From an uncultured Oligoflexia bacterium (GTDB lineage: Bacteria; Bdellovibrionota; Bacteriovoracia; Bacteriovoracales; Bacteriovoracaceae), in contig CAKZJW010000030.1 in assembly GCA_937120495.1 (NCBI GenBank), forward strand, positions 1 through 64,000: a stretch of DNA of 64,000 bases, written 5' to 3'. Shown here one piece after another: positions 16,175-24,214 of the stretch (position 1 is the stretch's first letter; each line of letters opens with the position of its first letter). The notes below the pieces were generated by a model. The model had not been told where the DNA came from. It made no database searches and was given only the letters and a program-made list of their open reading frames with translations. A program made the position numbers and the translations under genes.

Positions 16175-16726
16175 TTACGCGTCCTTATTTTTAATTACTT
16201 TTAATGCTTTCTTCTTTCTTAAACTCACTAAACAATTTGTTATTTCATAATCTAATAATTCACAATTCATATATATATCAGAGACTTTATTATAGTCAGT
16301 TATTGTCGACATCAACTTAAACTCTGAGTCAGTAACTTTTTTATCATCTGACATAAACGCTGGATCCAATAAAATTTTCAACCCTTCAGGAGGGCGATGT
16401 TTTTTAGACTCTCTGTATCCCTCAACAACTGTAGCAATTTTTCTTTTTAAAACACTATATGGATAATGAATTGTCTTTTTACTTAACTCTACAAGTTCTG
16501 GCTCAACTATATAAGCCAGAGGCTCTTTTTCAAATTCATCAACACATAGATTAAAAAAAGCTTTTAATGAGTCTATTTTTTTGTATTCGCAATCAATAAT
16601 TTCACCATCTACAATTAATATAGACCCCAGATGCTGTTTCGCCGGAGAGCTTAAAATATTAACTCTTCCAGTGAATCCAACAGACACTTGTTCATCCAAA
16701 ATGTAGATCAGGTGATCTTTGTTCAA
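16175..16726 (-). CDS. DUF4388-like (PATAN-type) protein
   Basis: A 183-aa soluble protein. The first half, with GFTGRVNILSS...GSILIVDGEIIDCEY..LKAFFNL, follows the DUF4388 pattern (G-x-L-x-x-...-G-x-I-x-F-x-x-G-x-I-x-A), common in deltaproteobacterial and predatory gliding/regulatory proteins. The C-terminal half (about 95-183) is helical with a possible winged-helix tail. It starts at TTG, with AAGGA overlapping the mrp stop codon. It sits between mrp and the ribbon-helix-helix gene. Its molecular role is unknown; a protein-interaction module is likely. Confidence 0.65.
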   Translation of the reverse strand: MNKDHLIYILDEQVSVGFTGRVNILSSPAKQHLGSILIVDGEIIDCEYKKIDSLKAFFNLCVDEFEKEPLAYIVEPELVELSKKTIHYPYSVLKRKIATVVEGYRESKKHRPPEGLKILLDPAFMSDDKKVTDSEFKLMSTITDYNKVSDIYMNCELLDYEITNCLVSLRKKKALKVIKNKDA

Positions 16727-16728
16727 AG

Positions 16729-17883
16729 CTATTTATCCTTTTTAAAAATCTTTGATAATAAACTCTTTTTCTTATTATCGGAGGGATAGAAATAACTGTC
16801 TACCTTGGAAGCAATTTCCTTATAGGCATTCCAAACAAGTTTTCCTTCAAATTTATTTTGACTCATATATGGTGTACCAAAATCAGCACCTTTTCTCAGA
16901 GCAAGCTCAAGAGGTATTTTACCAAGGTATCCAACACCCAACTCACTTGTTGCTGCTAGAACTCCATTTGTTCCATAAATAAAATGCTCTTTGTCACAAT
17001 TGTCACAAATAAATGAACTCATATTCTCAACCATTCCCATTACATGTAAGCCCATCTTATCAAACATATGAAGTGCTTTTCTTGCGTCTAGCAATGCAAC
17101 ATCTTGAGGTGTCGAAACGATAATAGCTGTATCAACTTCTAAGTTCTGTACCATTGATAACTGAACATCACCTGTACCAGGAGGTAAATCTAGTAATAAA
17201 TAATCAAGCTCTCCCCAATCGGTTTCAAAGAAAAATTGATTTAAAACTCCGCCAAGCATTGGACCACGCCATACTACTGGTTCATCTTCATGAATAAAGT
17301 TACCAAAACTTATAAATTTTACCCCGTAATTCTCAAGAGGGATTATTTTTTTATCTTCAGTTGCTTCAGGTTTCTCTTTTCTTCTATCAAAAAGCATTGG
17401 TATTGAAGGTCCGTAAATATCGGCATCAATTACTCCAACTTTATGACCAGCAGCTGCAAGTGTTACTGCAAGGTTTGAAGTGAAAGACGATTTCCCAACT
17501 CCACCTTTTCCAGAGCCGATAGCAACTATATTTTTAACACCGGGAATTGATTTTTTTTCAGATGCTTGACCATGTCCAACTTTAAGTTGAGCTGGATTTT
17601 TAGTCTCAGCAACTGGCTTAGAACCGATTGATTGGTAGACCTCAGAGCTGTTTTTAGATTCCGATAAAATATATAAGTTATCATCCTTTACAACAGAAGA
17701 TAGCTTTTCAGTTATATAATCTTCCAGATGTTTTTTATTTTCAGGACTAATTCCATCTCTATTATATTTTACGTGAACATCTTCACCTTTTTGATCAACA
17801 CTAATTATTCGTTTTTCTGATCCAAGGGTTGCACCACTGTCATTAATCTTAATTGAATTTAAAATCTCAAGTATTTTTTCCAT
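16729..17883 (-). CDS. mrp: Mrp/ApbC (Nbp35-family) iron-sulfur cluster carrier ATPase
   Basis: A 384-aa P-loop protein that carries 4Fe-4S clusters to apo-targets. The N-terminal DUF59-like part (about 1-75) is followed by a poorly ordered linker. The deviant Walker A GKGGVGKSS is at 125-133, then DADIYGPSIP, DLPPGTGD and a C-terminal CDNC motif, the CxxC that bridges clusters in the dimer. A lysine-rich tail ends the protein. It is the first gene of a four-gene operon with DUF4388-like, ribbon-helix-helix and PilZ-like genes, odd company for a cluster carrier. The ribosome site AAAGG is good. Confidence 0.92.
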   Translation of the reverse strand: MEKILEILNSIKINDSGATLGSEKRIISVDQKGEDVHVKYNRDGISPENKKHLEDYITEKLSSVVKDDNLYILSESKNSSEVYQSIGSKPVAETKNPAQLKVGHGQASEKKSIPGVKNIVAIGSGKGGVGKSSFTSNLAVTLAAAGHKVGVIDADIYGPSIPMLFDRRKEKPEATEDKKIIPLENYGVKFISFGNFIHEDEPVVWRGPMLGGVLNQFFFETDWGELDYLLLDLPPGTGDVQLSMVQNLEVDTAIIVSTPQDVALLDARKALHMFDKMGLHVMGMVENMSSFICDNCDKEHFIYGTNGVLAATSELGVGYLGKIPLELALRKGADFGTPYMSQNKFEGKLVWNAYKEIASKVDSYFYPSDNKKKSLLSKIFKKDK

Positions 17884-18033
17884 ATTACCTTTCTCACTTT
17901 ATATAATTATCAAACTTAGGGTTTTATACCAAAATTGAAAGAGTAAAAATAGGCTATTTTTTCCTAAACTAGGAGAATTTAACATCCTATACCATAATAA
18001 TATTAATAGATTAGCAATTAAAAGGGGCGCATC

Positions 18034-18585
18034 TTGGCAATATACAAAAGAACGATTTTTGTAATTAATCCTAAGTTTCAATATTACTTTGCATTTGTAA
18101 TATGTTCGCTAGTATTTATAGCAAGTTTGATTTACCCATTCACTATTTATGACTTATACGCAAAAGTCATAGCATTGCAGCCAGATCGAGCCCAAGAGCT
18201 TCTTGCTAACAGGCAAAATCTCTTAACTCTCTTGATGATTCTTCAAGTTGCATTTGTCGGTGTCGTATTTGTAGTCTGTATATTCTTGAGCCACAAAATT
18301 GCAGGGCCTCTACACAAATTGAAAAATTACCTTTTAAATATACGCCAGGGTGGAGAAATCACACCTCTCTATTTCAGAAAAGGTGATAACTTTCACGATG
18401 TTGCAGATGAAGTTTCACTAACGATGGAGTATTTTAACGAGCAAAGAAGTCAAGATTTTGGATACCTTGAGGAAGTCTCTTCGTTTATTGCAAATCTCTC
18501 TTTGGTTGTTCCCGAGGACAAGAAGCCTATTTTGAATGAGATTCAACGTAGATTATCGGAAATTCAAAGTAGATATCAAAACTAA
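18034..18585 (+). CDS. Two-helix membrane protein with HAMP-like domain
   Basis: A 183-aa inner-membrane protein. Helices are at about 18-40 and 67-90, with a short periplasmic loop between. They are followed by FLSHKIAGPLHKLKNYL...GGEITPLYFRKGD, a HAMP-like linker (the P in GPL and a downstream charged motif), and a short helical tail. There is no kinase or methyl-accepting domain, so any output would be by protein contact. It starts at TTG with AAGGGG upstream. Its membrane-plus-HAMP half closely resembles the C-terminal half of the LspA fusion at 43409-44233. Confidence 0.7.
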   Translation: MAIYKRTIFVINPKFQYYFAFVICSLVFIASLIYPFTIYDLYAKVIALQPDRAQELLANRQNLLTLLMILQVAFVGVVFVVCIFLSHKIAGPLHKLKNYLLNIRQGGEITPLYFRKGDNFHDVADEVSLTMEYFNEQRSQDFGYLEEVSSFIANLSLVVPEDKKPILNEIQRRLSEIQSRYQN

Positions 18586-18657
18586 CGCTTGGAAAACTGC
18601 GACATATTGATACACTAAGTTAATAAGAATATTCTGCTTATGTTGCACGGAGGCAAT

Positions 18658-20574
18658 TTGGCAATACGTCTACTTCTGACATTCTTGGTGGCCAACTATT
18701 CTTACAGCAGTGTGTACGTTCCTTTACCTGAGTATTCCACTAAGACAAATACCTTTTCAATTAAAAACTCTGACGTCGCTACAGCAAAAAAAATTATTCT
18801 TCTTAGGCAGCAAGTTAGAAAAAATAAAGTAAAACCAAGCCTTGTAAAAACTGTTAACAAAGAAATTCTACGCAATAAACTTCTTAGACATCTAGGTGAT
18901 TGGAGTGGTGAGATTAAAAAGGTATCTGCTCTTTCTGGAAACAGATCACACTTTAACTTCTGTGAAAAACTTAAGCTGAAAAATAGCTCTAACACAAGAT
19001 ATTGTTTTAATTCTTTTTTTACTAAAACTAAAATTGATTCAGCTTTTTTTAATCTTTTAAAAGAGAAAAGTAGTATTGCTCTTAGAAATACGAATAAGGA
19101 TATTTTTTTACGAGCGATCAAAAAAATTAAAAAGCCTAATCACTTTAAGATGATCTCAAACACTCTTATCAACGATCTTTATCTTCACCAGAGATACGCC
19201 ACAAAGAAGATGATGAGAACTCTTTTACCAACAAGAAAGGTTAATCATTTCAAGAAAATGGTTCTTGGTGCAAAAAGTTTCAAAACAAATAGAAATAAAC
19301 TTAGAAAATTACTTAAAGAAAAAAACACAAAAGAAATAATTTCCAGTGCAAATAGTGATATCAAGTTTTTCAAAAAGTTTGAGAGATCTTTTTTTATCTA
19401 CGCAAAAGATTTAAATCAAGACAACAAAACAGAAGAAGCAAGACTGGTTATAAAATTATTAATTGAAAAATCTAATTATTTCAATTCTGATTATTATTTT
19501 GAATACCTCTGGAGTTACTTAAAAGAAGATAATTTAAAAGAAGCCTACGTACAATTTATTGAAAATAAAAATGTTTTTTCAAAAATAATTAATTCAAATG
19601 ACTCTCGTTTCAGGTTCTGGATTGCTCGCTTAATGAATGCAAATAACAAAAAGAAAGAGGCTACTGATTTATTTGAAAATATTATTAATACAAGTCCTCT
19701 ATCATATTATGCCATCATGAGTGCTAAAGAATTACAGCTTAAGAATGGTCAAACTATAAGGGGTGTTTATACAAAGCACCTTGATGAAACATTTCTTAGT
19801 CATACACATGAATTGCAATACTCTAAAGAAGAGATAGCCTCTTTAAAAAGGATCAAGCTTTGGAGTACTTTAAAAAGTGAGTTCTTTTTAAGAAAAAGTA
19901 TCAATGAATACCTGGGCTTTGGTTTTAAAAACTCTCATCTTAAATCGGCTCTAATACTTAATAGTGTGGATGACTACTTAAAGAGTTTTCAAGTACTTTA
20001 TTCTGGTCTAAATCAAAAAAAGGAAATTTTTAACCAAACGACTCTTCGTCTACTTTTTCCAGATGTCTTCTTTAAGAAATTAAAAACTTACTCTAAGAGA
20101 GTTAATCCAATAATTGCACTATCTCTTATTCGCCAAGAATCGGCATTTAATAAAAATGCGAGATCACACGTTGGAGCAAGAGGCCTAATGCAAATCATGC
20201 CAAATACTGGGAAACGTTTTTATAAAAGACTAAGACGCAATCAACTCTACAACAGTAATTTAAATATCAAGATTGGAACAAAGTATTTAGGAAAGCTCCA
20301 AAAAAGATATGAGAATAATCTTGTCTATACTCTATCTGCATACAACGCAGGAGAGAGTAGAGTAAAAAGATGGAGAAAAAATCTTTTTGAAGAAGATCAA
20401 ATACTTCAGAATATTGAACAGATTCCATTTTCTGAAACAAGAAAGTATGTGAAATTAATTTTTAGAAATATCTTTTTTTATAAGCTTTTAAATACTGAAA
20501 ATATTTCGGAAAGAAAAATAGCCTCTAACGAGGCTAAAAGAAATTATTTATTTGATATTTATTTAGGCTTTTAA
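18658..20574 (+). CDS. Soluble lytic transglycosylase (SLT domain)
   Basis: Cleaves peptidoglycan glycan strands to 1,6-anhydro-MurNAc products in the periplasm. I start it at TTG (18658) after GGAGG, giving 638 aa with a clear signal peptide; the in-frame ATG at 18640 has no ribosome site. The long helical middle resembles the Slt70 ring of alpha-superhelix repeats. The C-terminal SLT domain has LIRQESAFNKNARSHVGARGLMQIMP with the catalytic Glu near residue 490, followed by LSAYNAGESRVKRW. The protein is very lysine-rich. Its products would suit the AmgK/MurU route in this window. Confidence 0.92.
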   Translation: MAIRLLLTFLVANYSYSSVYVPLPEYSTKTNTFSIKNSDVATAKKIILLRQQVRKNKVKPSLVKTVNKEILRNKLLRHLGDWSGEIKKVSALSGNRSHFNFCEKLKLKNSSNTRYCFNSFFTKTKIDSAFFNLLKEKSSIALRNTNKDIFLRAIKKIKKPNHFKMISNTLINDLYLHQRYATKKMMRTLLPTRKVNHFKKMVLGAKSFKTNRNKLRKLLKEKNTKEIISSANSDIKFFKKFERSFFIYAKDLNQDNKTEEARLVIKLLIEKSNYFNSDYYFEYLWSYLKEDNLKEAYVQFIENKNVFSKIINSNDSRFRFWIARLMNANNKKKEATDLFENIINTSPLSYYAIMSAKELQLKNGQTIRGVYTKHLDETFLSHTHELQYSKEEIASLKRIKLWSTLKSEFFLRKSINEYLGFGFKNSHLKSALILNSVDDYLKSFQVLYSGLNQKKEIFNQTTLRLLFPDVFFKKLKTYSKRVNPIIALSLIRQESAFNKNARSHVGARGLMQIMPNTGKRFYKRLRRNQLYNSNLNIKIGTKYLGKLQKRYENNLVYTLSAYNAGESRVKRWRKNLFEEDQILQNIEQIPFSETRKYVKLIFRNIFFYKLLNTENISERKIASNEAKRNYLFDIYLGF

Positions 20575-21684
20575 TTATACGTTAAATCTAAAGTGCATTA
20601 CATCACCATCTTTAACAATATACTCCTTACCTTCCATTTTTAATTTTCCAGCTTCTTTTAATTTTGATTCTGACTTAAGATCAAATAAGTCTTCACAATG
20701 ATAAACATCTGCTTTAATAAAACCTCTTTCAAAGTCAGTATGAATTACACCGGCACACTGAGGAGCTTTCATACCATCTGTAAATGTCCAAGCCCTAACT
20801 TCTTTCTCACCTGCTGTGAAGTAAGTCTTTAAACCCAGAATTTGATAACCAGCTTTTATTAAAAGATCTAATCCAGATTCTTTTAACCCCATATCGTTTA
20901 AAAATTCTTTTTTCTCTTCATCGCTTTCAAGTTGAGCAATTTCAGATTCAATTTTTCCACAAATCTTTACAACACTTGCCCCTTCTTTTTGAGCAACTTC
21001 CTTAACTGCTTTTACGTGATCATTATCATCTTCAATTGACTCTTCATCTACGTTACAAACATAGAGCATATCTTTTAAAGTTATAAGATGAAGATCTTTT
21101 ATAAGATCTCTTTCATCTTTTTCTAATTCAAGTGATCTTGCAGCTTTTCCATCTTCAAGAGCAGCCTTTAATCTATCCAGTACTGGAGCTGCCGCTTGTG
21201 CATCAGCTTTAACTTTTTTATCGTTTGATTTTAAAAATTTACCAAGGTTACTTATTCTTTTTTCTACGGTTTCAAGATCTGCAAAAGCTAACTCGATATT
21301 AATAACTTCGATATCACTTGCTGGATCAACCTTACCATCAACATGAATTACATCTGTATCATCAAAGCACCTTACAACATGAGCAATTGCAGCAACCTGT
21401 CTAATATGACCTAAAAATTGGTTACCAAGTCCCTCACCCTTTGAAGCACCTTTAACTAGACCCGCGATATCTTTAAATTCCATTACTGCAGGAATAATAC
21501 TTTTAGGCTTTATAAGATCTGTAATTTTATTCATTCTTTCATCTGGAACATTTACAATTCCAATATTTGGCTCAATTGTACAAAATGGATAGTTTGCAGC
21601 TTCTGCAGGTGCACTAGTAATAGCTTGAAAAATTGTCGACTTACCAACATTAGGAAGACCAACGATACCAACATTTAATGACAT
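20575..21684 (-). CDS. ychF: Redox-regulated ATPase YchF (Obg family)
   Basis: A ribosome-associated P-loop ATPase of 369 aa, near the normal 363. It starts with NVGIVGLPNVGKSTIFQAI (G1), has DIAGLVKGASKGEGLGNQFL (G3 region), the coiled-coil insertion (about 130-200) and a C-terminal TGS-like domain containing AGVIHTDFERGFIKADVYH. It is preceded by pth in the same operon, a common pairing. Its stop is adjacent to that of the convergent transglycosylase gene with no spacer. Confidence 0.97.
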   Translation of the reverse strand: MSLNVGIVGLPNVGKSTIFQAITSAPAEAANYPFCTIEPNIGIVNVPDERMNKITDLIKPKSIIPAVMEFKDIAGLVKGASKGEGLGNQFLGHIRQVAAIAHVVRCFDDTDVIHVDGKVDPASDIEVINIELAFADLETVEKRISNLGKFLKSNDKKVKADAQAAAPVLDRLKAALEDGKAARSLELEKDERDLIKDLHLITLKDMLYVCNVDEESIEDDNDHVKAVKEVAQKEGASVVKICGKIESEIAQLESDEEKKEFLNDMGLKESGLDLLIKAGYQILGLKTYFTAGEKEVRAWTFTDGMKAPQCAGVIHTDFERGFIKADVYHCEDLFDLKSESKLKEAGKLKMEGKEYIVKDGDVMHFRFNV

Positions 21685-21696
21685 ATATACTCCGTA

Positions 21697-22272
21697 TTAT
21701 TTAATTTCTAAAAAGTTTTTCTTATTATAGCGTGTTGCCGCTTTCATGCCATCTTTTAAAAAAGCACTTAGAGCTTCATCACATTTTTTTAATACAATTT
21801 CAAGTTCAGTCGCTTGATCTGAAGGAAATCTCCCAAGAACCCAACTAGAAACACTTCCATGGACAGGTCTTCCGATTCCAACTCTCATTCTATAAAAGTC
21901 TTGGGATCCCATATGAGAAGTGATTGATTTTAATCCATTATGGCCGGCTAACCCTCCGCCTTTTTTGAATTGAATTTGTCCAAAAGGAAGATCCAACTCA
22001 TCTTGAATAACTAAAATTTCAGATGGGTTAATTTTAAAAAATTTACAAAGAGGGCCAACACTCTCACCGCTTAAATTCATATAAGTTTCTGGCTTTAGGA
22101 AGTAGACCTTCTCTCCTTTAAAAGAGATGTCTGTGTAATGACCTTTAAATTTTGACTTCCAAAATGTTCCATCTAACTTGCTGTAGTTATCAAGAACAAT
22201 CCACGCAATATTATGTCGTGTATTTTCATAATCAAGACCTGGGTTTCCCAGTCCAACAACTAGCTTTATCAT
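21697..22272 (-). CDS. pth: Peptidyl-tRNA hydrolase
   Basis: Releases peptides from dropped-off peptidyl-tRNA. The 191-aa protein has VGLGNPGLDYENTRHNIAWIVLD with the catalytic His in TRHN, FLKPETYMNLSGESV, VIQDELDLPFG with the conserved Asp, and GGGLAGHNGLKSI, all in family order. Length is typical. The ATG overlaps the prs stop (ATGA), and ychF follows 12 bases later. It forms a tRNA-Gln/prs/pth/ychF run. Confidence 0.97.
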   Translation of the reverse strand: MIKLVVGLGNPGLDYENTRHNIAWIVLDNYSKLDGTFWKSKFKGHYTDISFKGEKVYFLKPETYMNLSGESVGPLCKFFKINPSEILVIQDELDLPFGQIQFKKGGGLAGHNGLKSITSHMGSQDFYRMRVGIGRPVHGSVSSWVLGRFPSDQATELEIVLKKCDEALSAFLKDGMKAATRYNKKNFLEIK

Positions 22273-23213
22273 ATGAATAAAGAACTTACTGAATCGTGAT
22301 TAAATGTTCTATGAATTGCTTTTGAAAGAATATCTGCTGTTGATAAAACTTTAATCTTATCAATATTTTTACATTCCTTACAAAGAGGAATCGTATCTGT
22401 AACAATAACAGCTTCTAGTTCTTTACAACTTTGAATTCTCTCAGCTGCCGGATTGCTAAAAATTCCATGTGTAGCAAAAGCATATATTTTTTTTGCTCCG
22501 TGATCGCGAAGAGTTTTTGCTGCTTCAACTAGAGTGCCCGATGTATCGATAATATCATCAATTATACAAACGTCTTTTCCTTCAACATCACCAACAATAT
22601 TCATAGCCTTGGCAACATTTGGTCCCGTTCTACGTTTATCAATCATGGCAATGTCAGTATGAAGTTTTTTTGCATACCATCTTACTCTCTCGACACCTCC
22701 GGCATCGGGAGAAACCATCATAAGGTTACTTTGATCTATCTCATTTTGAATATAGTTTAAAAATACAGGTGAAGCATAGATATTATCAAAAGGAATATTG
22801 AAAAATCCTTGAATCTGACCTGCGTGAAGATCCATCGTTACAACTCGAGACGCTCCAGCTGTTGTAATCATATCAGCAACTAATTTTGCAGTTATTGGAG
22901 TTCTAGGAGAAGCTTTTCTATCTTGCCTTGCATATCCATAGTGAGGAATTACGGCAGTGATTGAAGCTGCTGATGCTCTTTTGAGGGCATCGATTGTAAT
23001 TAACAATTCCATGAGGTTATCATTTACAGGGGCTGATAAAGTTTGAATTAAAAAGATATCTGCACCACGGACATTTTTTTCTATCTCACAGTAAATTTCA
23101 CCATTAGCAAATCGCCTTAGCTGTGGATCAACTAAAGGAACGTCTAAGAACTCCGAAATTTTATTGGATAGAGAAAGATTTGATGAACCAGACACTAGAA
23201 CGATACGTCTCAC
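22269..23213 (-). CDS. prs: Ribose-phosphate pyrophosphokinase
   Basis: Makes PRPP from ribose 5-phosphate and ATP. I start it at GTG (23213) with GGAGAG four bases upstream, giving 314 aa (family about 315). An upstream extension of the frame would run through the tRNA gene. Signatures are RFANGEIYCEI, YARQDRKASPRTPITAKLVADM, DLHAGQIQGFF and the PRPP loop DDIIDTSGTLVEAAKTL. It starts 19 bases downstream of tRNA-Gln on the same strand, so one transcript could give both. Confidence 0.97.
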   Translation of the reverse strand: MRRIVLVSGSSNLSLSNKISEFLDVPLVDPQLRRFANGEIYCEIEKNVRGADIFLIQTLSAPVNDNLMELLITIDALKRASAASITAVIPHYGYARQDRKASPRTPITAKLVADMITTAGASRVVTMDLHAGQIQGFFNIPFDNIYASPVFLNYIQNEIDQSNLMMVSPDAGGVERVRWYAKKLHTDIAMIDKRRTGPNVAKAMNIVGDVEGKDVCIIDDIIDTSGTLVEAAKTLRDHGAKKIYAFATHGIFSNPAAERIQSCKELEAVIVTDTIPLCKECKNIDKIKVLSTADILSKAIHRTFNHDSVSSLFI

Positions 23214-23232
23214 AGTGCTCTCCAGAAAAAGA

Positions 23233-23307
23233 TGGCAGGGGTAGCTGGGATCGAACCAGCGCATATCAGGATCAAAACCTGATGTCTTACCACTTGACGA
23301 TACCCCT
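23233..23307 (-). tRNA. trnQ: tRNA-Gln (anticodon UUG)
   Basis: A 75-base cloverleaf with encoded CCA: acceptor AGGGGTA pairs with TACCCCT, discriminator G; D stem GTC/GAC; anticodon stem TCAGG/CCTGA around loop TTTTGAT (anticodon TTG); T stem GCTGG/CCAGC with TTCGATC loop. It lies just upstream of prs and has its own promoter. Confidence 0.98.
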
Positions 23308-23321
23308 ACAAAGTTTCTAAA

Positions 23322-23350
23322 AATATACGTATCCAGCTCAAAAATGGCAA
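23322..23350 (-). promoter_or_regulatory. Promoter of tRNA-Gln (and probably prs-pth-ychF)
   Basis: On the minus strand, TTGCCA is followed after exactly 17 bases by TATATT, ending 14 bases before the mature tRNA 5' end. Spacing and position fit a sigma70-type promoter. Confidence 0.65.
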
Positions 23351-23382
23351 GAGATAACTTTAGGTATTTCTTAATTTAATGT

Positions 23383-23388
23383 TATAAT
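23383..23388 (+). promoter_or_regulatory. Candidate -10 element upstream of lgt
   Basis: A perfect TATAAT lies 44 bases upstream of the lgt start. No convincing -35 is visible at 17 bases. It is the only strong -10 in the tRNA-Gln/lgt divergent region on this strand. Confidence 0.4.
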
Positions 23389-23431
23389 ATTAGAAAGTTA
23401 ACCAATAAATTTACAACAAAAGTAGTCAAAT

Positions 23432-24214
23432 ATGATCACATGGGACATTGATCCAGAGATTTTTAGAATTGGGCCTATCGCAGTCCGTTATTATTCATTG
23501 TGTTTTGTTATCGCATTTATTTTGGGCGAGAAATACGTTTATAGTATTACTAAGGTTAAATATAATTGGACTGAAAAACAAATGTCAGCCTATCTTGCGT
23601 ACTTAATAGGTGGGACTTTTATAGGTGCGCGCCTAGGTCATGTTCTATTTTATCAACCTGAATATTATCTCTCTAACCCACTTGAAATAATTCAAGTTTG
23701 GAAAGGTGGATTGGCCAGTCATGGTGGATATATTGGTGTTTTATTAGCCGTGTGGTTATATATCAAAAAATATAAAAATATCAGCTACCTAGCTAGTATG
23801 GATATAGTCGCAGCCCCAGCTTTATTTGCTGGAGCCATGATCAGACTGGGTAACTTAATGAACTCAGAAATAATTGGCCATCAATCAGATGTTCCGTGGG
23901 CTTTTATCTTCAAAAGAGTAGATCTTATACCGAGACATCCTTCTCAAATTTACGAATCACTTGGCTATCTTAGTGTATCCATAATCCTATGGGCTCTTTA
24001 TAAAAAATTTGGAGACACCTGGAAAAGTGGGCGAATCCTGGGCTTTGCCATGTGGATTAGTTTTGCCTTCAGAATGTTTGTTGAAACTTTCAAAGAAAAC
24101 CAAGTTCGATTTGAAGAGGGTATGTTTATGAATATGGGACAGGCCCTAAGTATTCCATTTATTATAATTGGCTTAATTATGGCGTTTGATATTGGGAAAA
24201 AGCTTAAAGCTTAG
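23432..24214 (+). CDS. lgt: Prolipoprotein diacylglyceryl transferase
   Basis: An inner-membrane enzyme that attaches diacylglycerol to the lipobox cysteine of prolipoproteins. The 260-aa protein has about seven membrane segments, the essential GARLGHVLFY arginine region, SHGGYIGVLL, and the Lgt signature RLGNLMNSEIIG. Length is normal. It has no clear Shine-Dalgarno. It is convergent with the PBP gene, overlapping by 4 bases. It is the first enzyme of the lipoprotein pathway; an unusual second-step enzyme (LspA fusion) is encoded 20 kb away. Confidence 0.96.
   Translation: MITWDIDPEIFRIGPIAVRYYSLCFVIAFILGEKYVYSITKVKYNWTEKQMSAYLAYLIGGTFIGARLGHVLFYQPEYYLSNPLEIIQVWKGGLASHGGYIGVLLAVWLYIKKYKNISYLASMDIVAAPALFAGAMIRLGNLMNSEIIGHQSDVPWAFIFKRVDLIPRHPSQIYESLGYLSVSIILWALYKKFGDTWKSGRILGFAMWISFAFRMFVETFKENQVRFEEGMFMNMGQALSIPFIIIGLIMAFDIGKKLKA

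Noticed and set aside
18702..19121. 139-codon open frame antisense to the lytic transglycosylase
   Set aside because: Leu/Phe/Arg-rich reverse image of a Lys-rich gene, with no independent support.
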